Below are positions 5,115 through 5,459 of a DNA stretch of 5,459 nt, one piece after another. Numbering within the stretch: position 1 is the first letter of the stretch; the number at the start of each line of letters is the position of its first letter. Origin of the DNA: Bacillus sp. X1(2014) (lineage in GTDB: Bacteria > Bacillota > Bacilli > Bacillales_B > DSM-18226); NCBI RefSeq assembly GCF_007678255.1, contig NZ_VEED01000045.1:1-5459 (forward strand), read 5' to 3'. Under the pieces are notes generated by a model. It worked only from the letters and a program-made list of their open reading frames with translations, ran no database searches and was not told the DNA's origin. Both the position numbers and the translations under genes were made by a program.

Positions 5115-5147
5115 AGAGGATACAGTTTGCACTGCATCCTCTCTTTG
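5115..5147 (+). terminator. Terminator of the padR-permease operon
   Basis: AGAGGAT (5115-5121) pairs with ATCCTCT (5136-5142) and CAGT (5123-5126) pairs with ACTG (5131-5134). There is one A-C mismatch between the two stems and the loop is TTGC. CTTTGATT follows. The stem is strong but the T tail is poor on the plus strand. On the minus strand AATCTTTTG follows, so the structure may act in both directions between the converging genes. A weaker AT-only hairpin (5026-5045) overlaps the operon's last stop codon. Confidence 0.6.
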
Positions 5148-5168
5148 ATTCCCCTTCTTCAACTAACT

Positions 5169-5262
5169 GCACCATTAGTTCAACAAGAAAAAAGATGTTG
5201 CCGCAGCAACACCTTGTTTAATTCTAGCTACCCGTTAGTTTAAGTGTACCTCTTCACAAAGT
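5169..5262 (-). repeat. Dispersed hairpin repeat, copy D
   Basis: The element reads GCACCATTAGTTCAACAAG, six A, a hairpin, GTTTAATTCTAGCTACCCG and TTAGTTTAAGTGTACC. It is the copy with the most perfect hairpin and perhaps the least decayed. It lies between the converging operon and the minus-strand gene that enters from the right. Confidence 0.65.
5188..5213 (-). terminator. Rho-independent terminator within copy D
   Basis: On the minus strand GGTGTTGC (5206-5213) pairs with GCAACATC (5194-5201) with one mismatch around loop UGCG closed by C-G, and six T follow (5188-5193). This is a textbook intrinsic terminator. It is well placed to end the minus-strand transcript of the gene whose stop is at 5382. 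Confidence 0.7.
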
Positions 5263-5298
5263 TACATGGATTTTAACATATATACATTGAAACTTTTC

Positions 5299-5370
5299 TT
5301 ACTCACATTTCATTTTTATATCATATAGAGCACCTCCCAGAACAAAAGGTACTCTATACACACGAATCAT
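5299..5370 (-). CDS. Possible 23-residue small protein downstream of the edge gene
   Basis: The ATG at 5368-5370 reads MIRVYRVPFVLGGALYDIKM, then KCE and TAA at 5299-5301. AAGGAG (about 5375-5380) lies 4 bases before the ATG. The start is 11 bases after the stop of the gene entering from the right edge, a typical operon spacing. A long inverted repeat (5324-5358) lies inside it, so the sequence may instead be selected as an RNA structure and the ORF be accidental. No family is recognised. Confidence 0.3.
   Translation of the reverse strand: MIRVYRVPFVLGGALYDIKMKCE
5324..5358. repeat. 12-bp-arm inverted repeat without T tail
   Basis: TATAGAGCACCT (5324-5335) and AGGTACTCTATA (5347-5358) are inverted copies with one mismatch, which becomes a G-U pair in minus-strand RNA. 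The spacer is 11 bases. No T run follows on either strand, so this is not a standard terminator. It could be an mRNA 3' stabilising structure, a protein binding site or a small-element relic. Confidence 0.55.
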
Positions 5371-5381
5371 TGAACTCCTTG

Positions 5382-5459
5382 TTATTCTTTTCCGCTAAAC
5401 TCTAAAATATTTAAACCCTCGGATGCCTCTGGTGCTTCAAAAAATTTAGTAACATGAAT
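5382..5459 (-). CDS. C-terminus of an unidentified protein (cut by window edge)
   Basis: Read leftwards from the right edge, 25 codons give IHVTKFFEAPEASEGLN and ILEFSGKE, ending in TAA at 5382-5384. Codon use is typical of low-GC Bacillus, and a candidate terminator (copy D) lies downstream. That supports a real gene tail, converging on the permease operon. The fragment is too short to name a family. Confidence 0.5.
   Translation of the reverse strand: MHVTKFFEAPEASEGLNILEFSGKE

Overview
The window is AT-rich, with strong AGGAGG-type ribosome binding sites. It carries dispersed hairpin repeats, a decayed spore-surface-type gene and compact low-GC coding, which together suggest a Bacillus, most likely of the B. 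cereus group. This comes from reading the sequence only; no search was run. Gene density is uneven, with intact genes at about 0.3-1.45 kb and 3.7-5.0 kb and a stretch of broken or very small genes between them.

Left part, minus strand: the first 16 codons of a probable P-loop ATPase run off the left edge, preceded by a possible 10-residue leader peptide. Next comes a 387-residue coiled-coil protein (286-1449) built on ten 14-residue repeats. It ends just before a hairpin repeat that can act as its terminator. Its function is not recognised.

Middle: 1450-1748 is an apparently empty intergenic stretch. A heavily decayed plus-strand gene (1749-2465) keeps a recognisable C-terminal domain of the type found in spore surface proteins of bacilli. 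It overlaps a second degenerate coding stretch whose strand is unresolved (2455-2822). A small acidic minus-strand ORF (3023-3136) follows, backed by its own candidate terminator. Then comes a roughly 32-codon plus-strand gene broken by one missing base (3469-3566).

Right part, plus strand: a three-gene operon (3687-5027) encodes a PadR-type repressor and two half-size membrane proteins related to the ArsP/DUF318 permease family. The genes overlap by 8 and 4 bases. The operon promoter sits inside a symmetric array of four TACTGT half-sites, so the regulator probably controls itself and the permease pair. The two membrane proteins align with each other and share a GEKSG motif, so they probably assemble as the two halves of one transporter. 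A strong hairpin terminator follows. The tail of another minus-strand gene enters from the right edge and converges on the operon.

Across the window, four copies of one imperfect element of about 70-100 bp (near 201, 2813, 3274 and 5169) lie in the same orientation. On the minus strand each ends in a hairpin plus a run of 6-7 T, and three of the four have a UNCG-type loop. Three of the four lie immediately downstream of minus-strand coding sequence, so they look like mobile or dispersed elements used as terminators.
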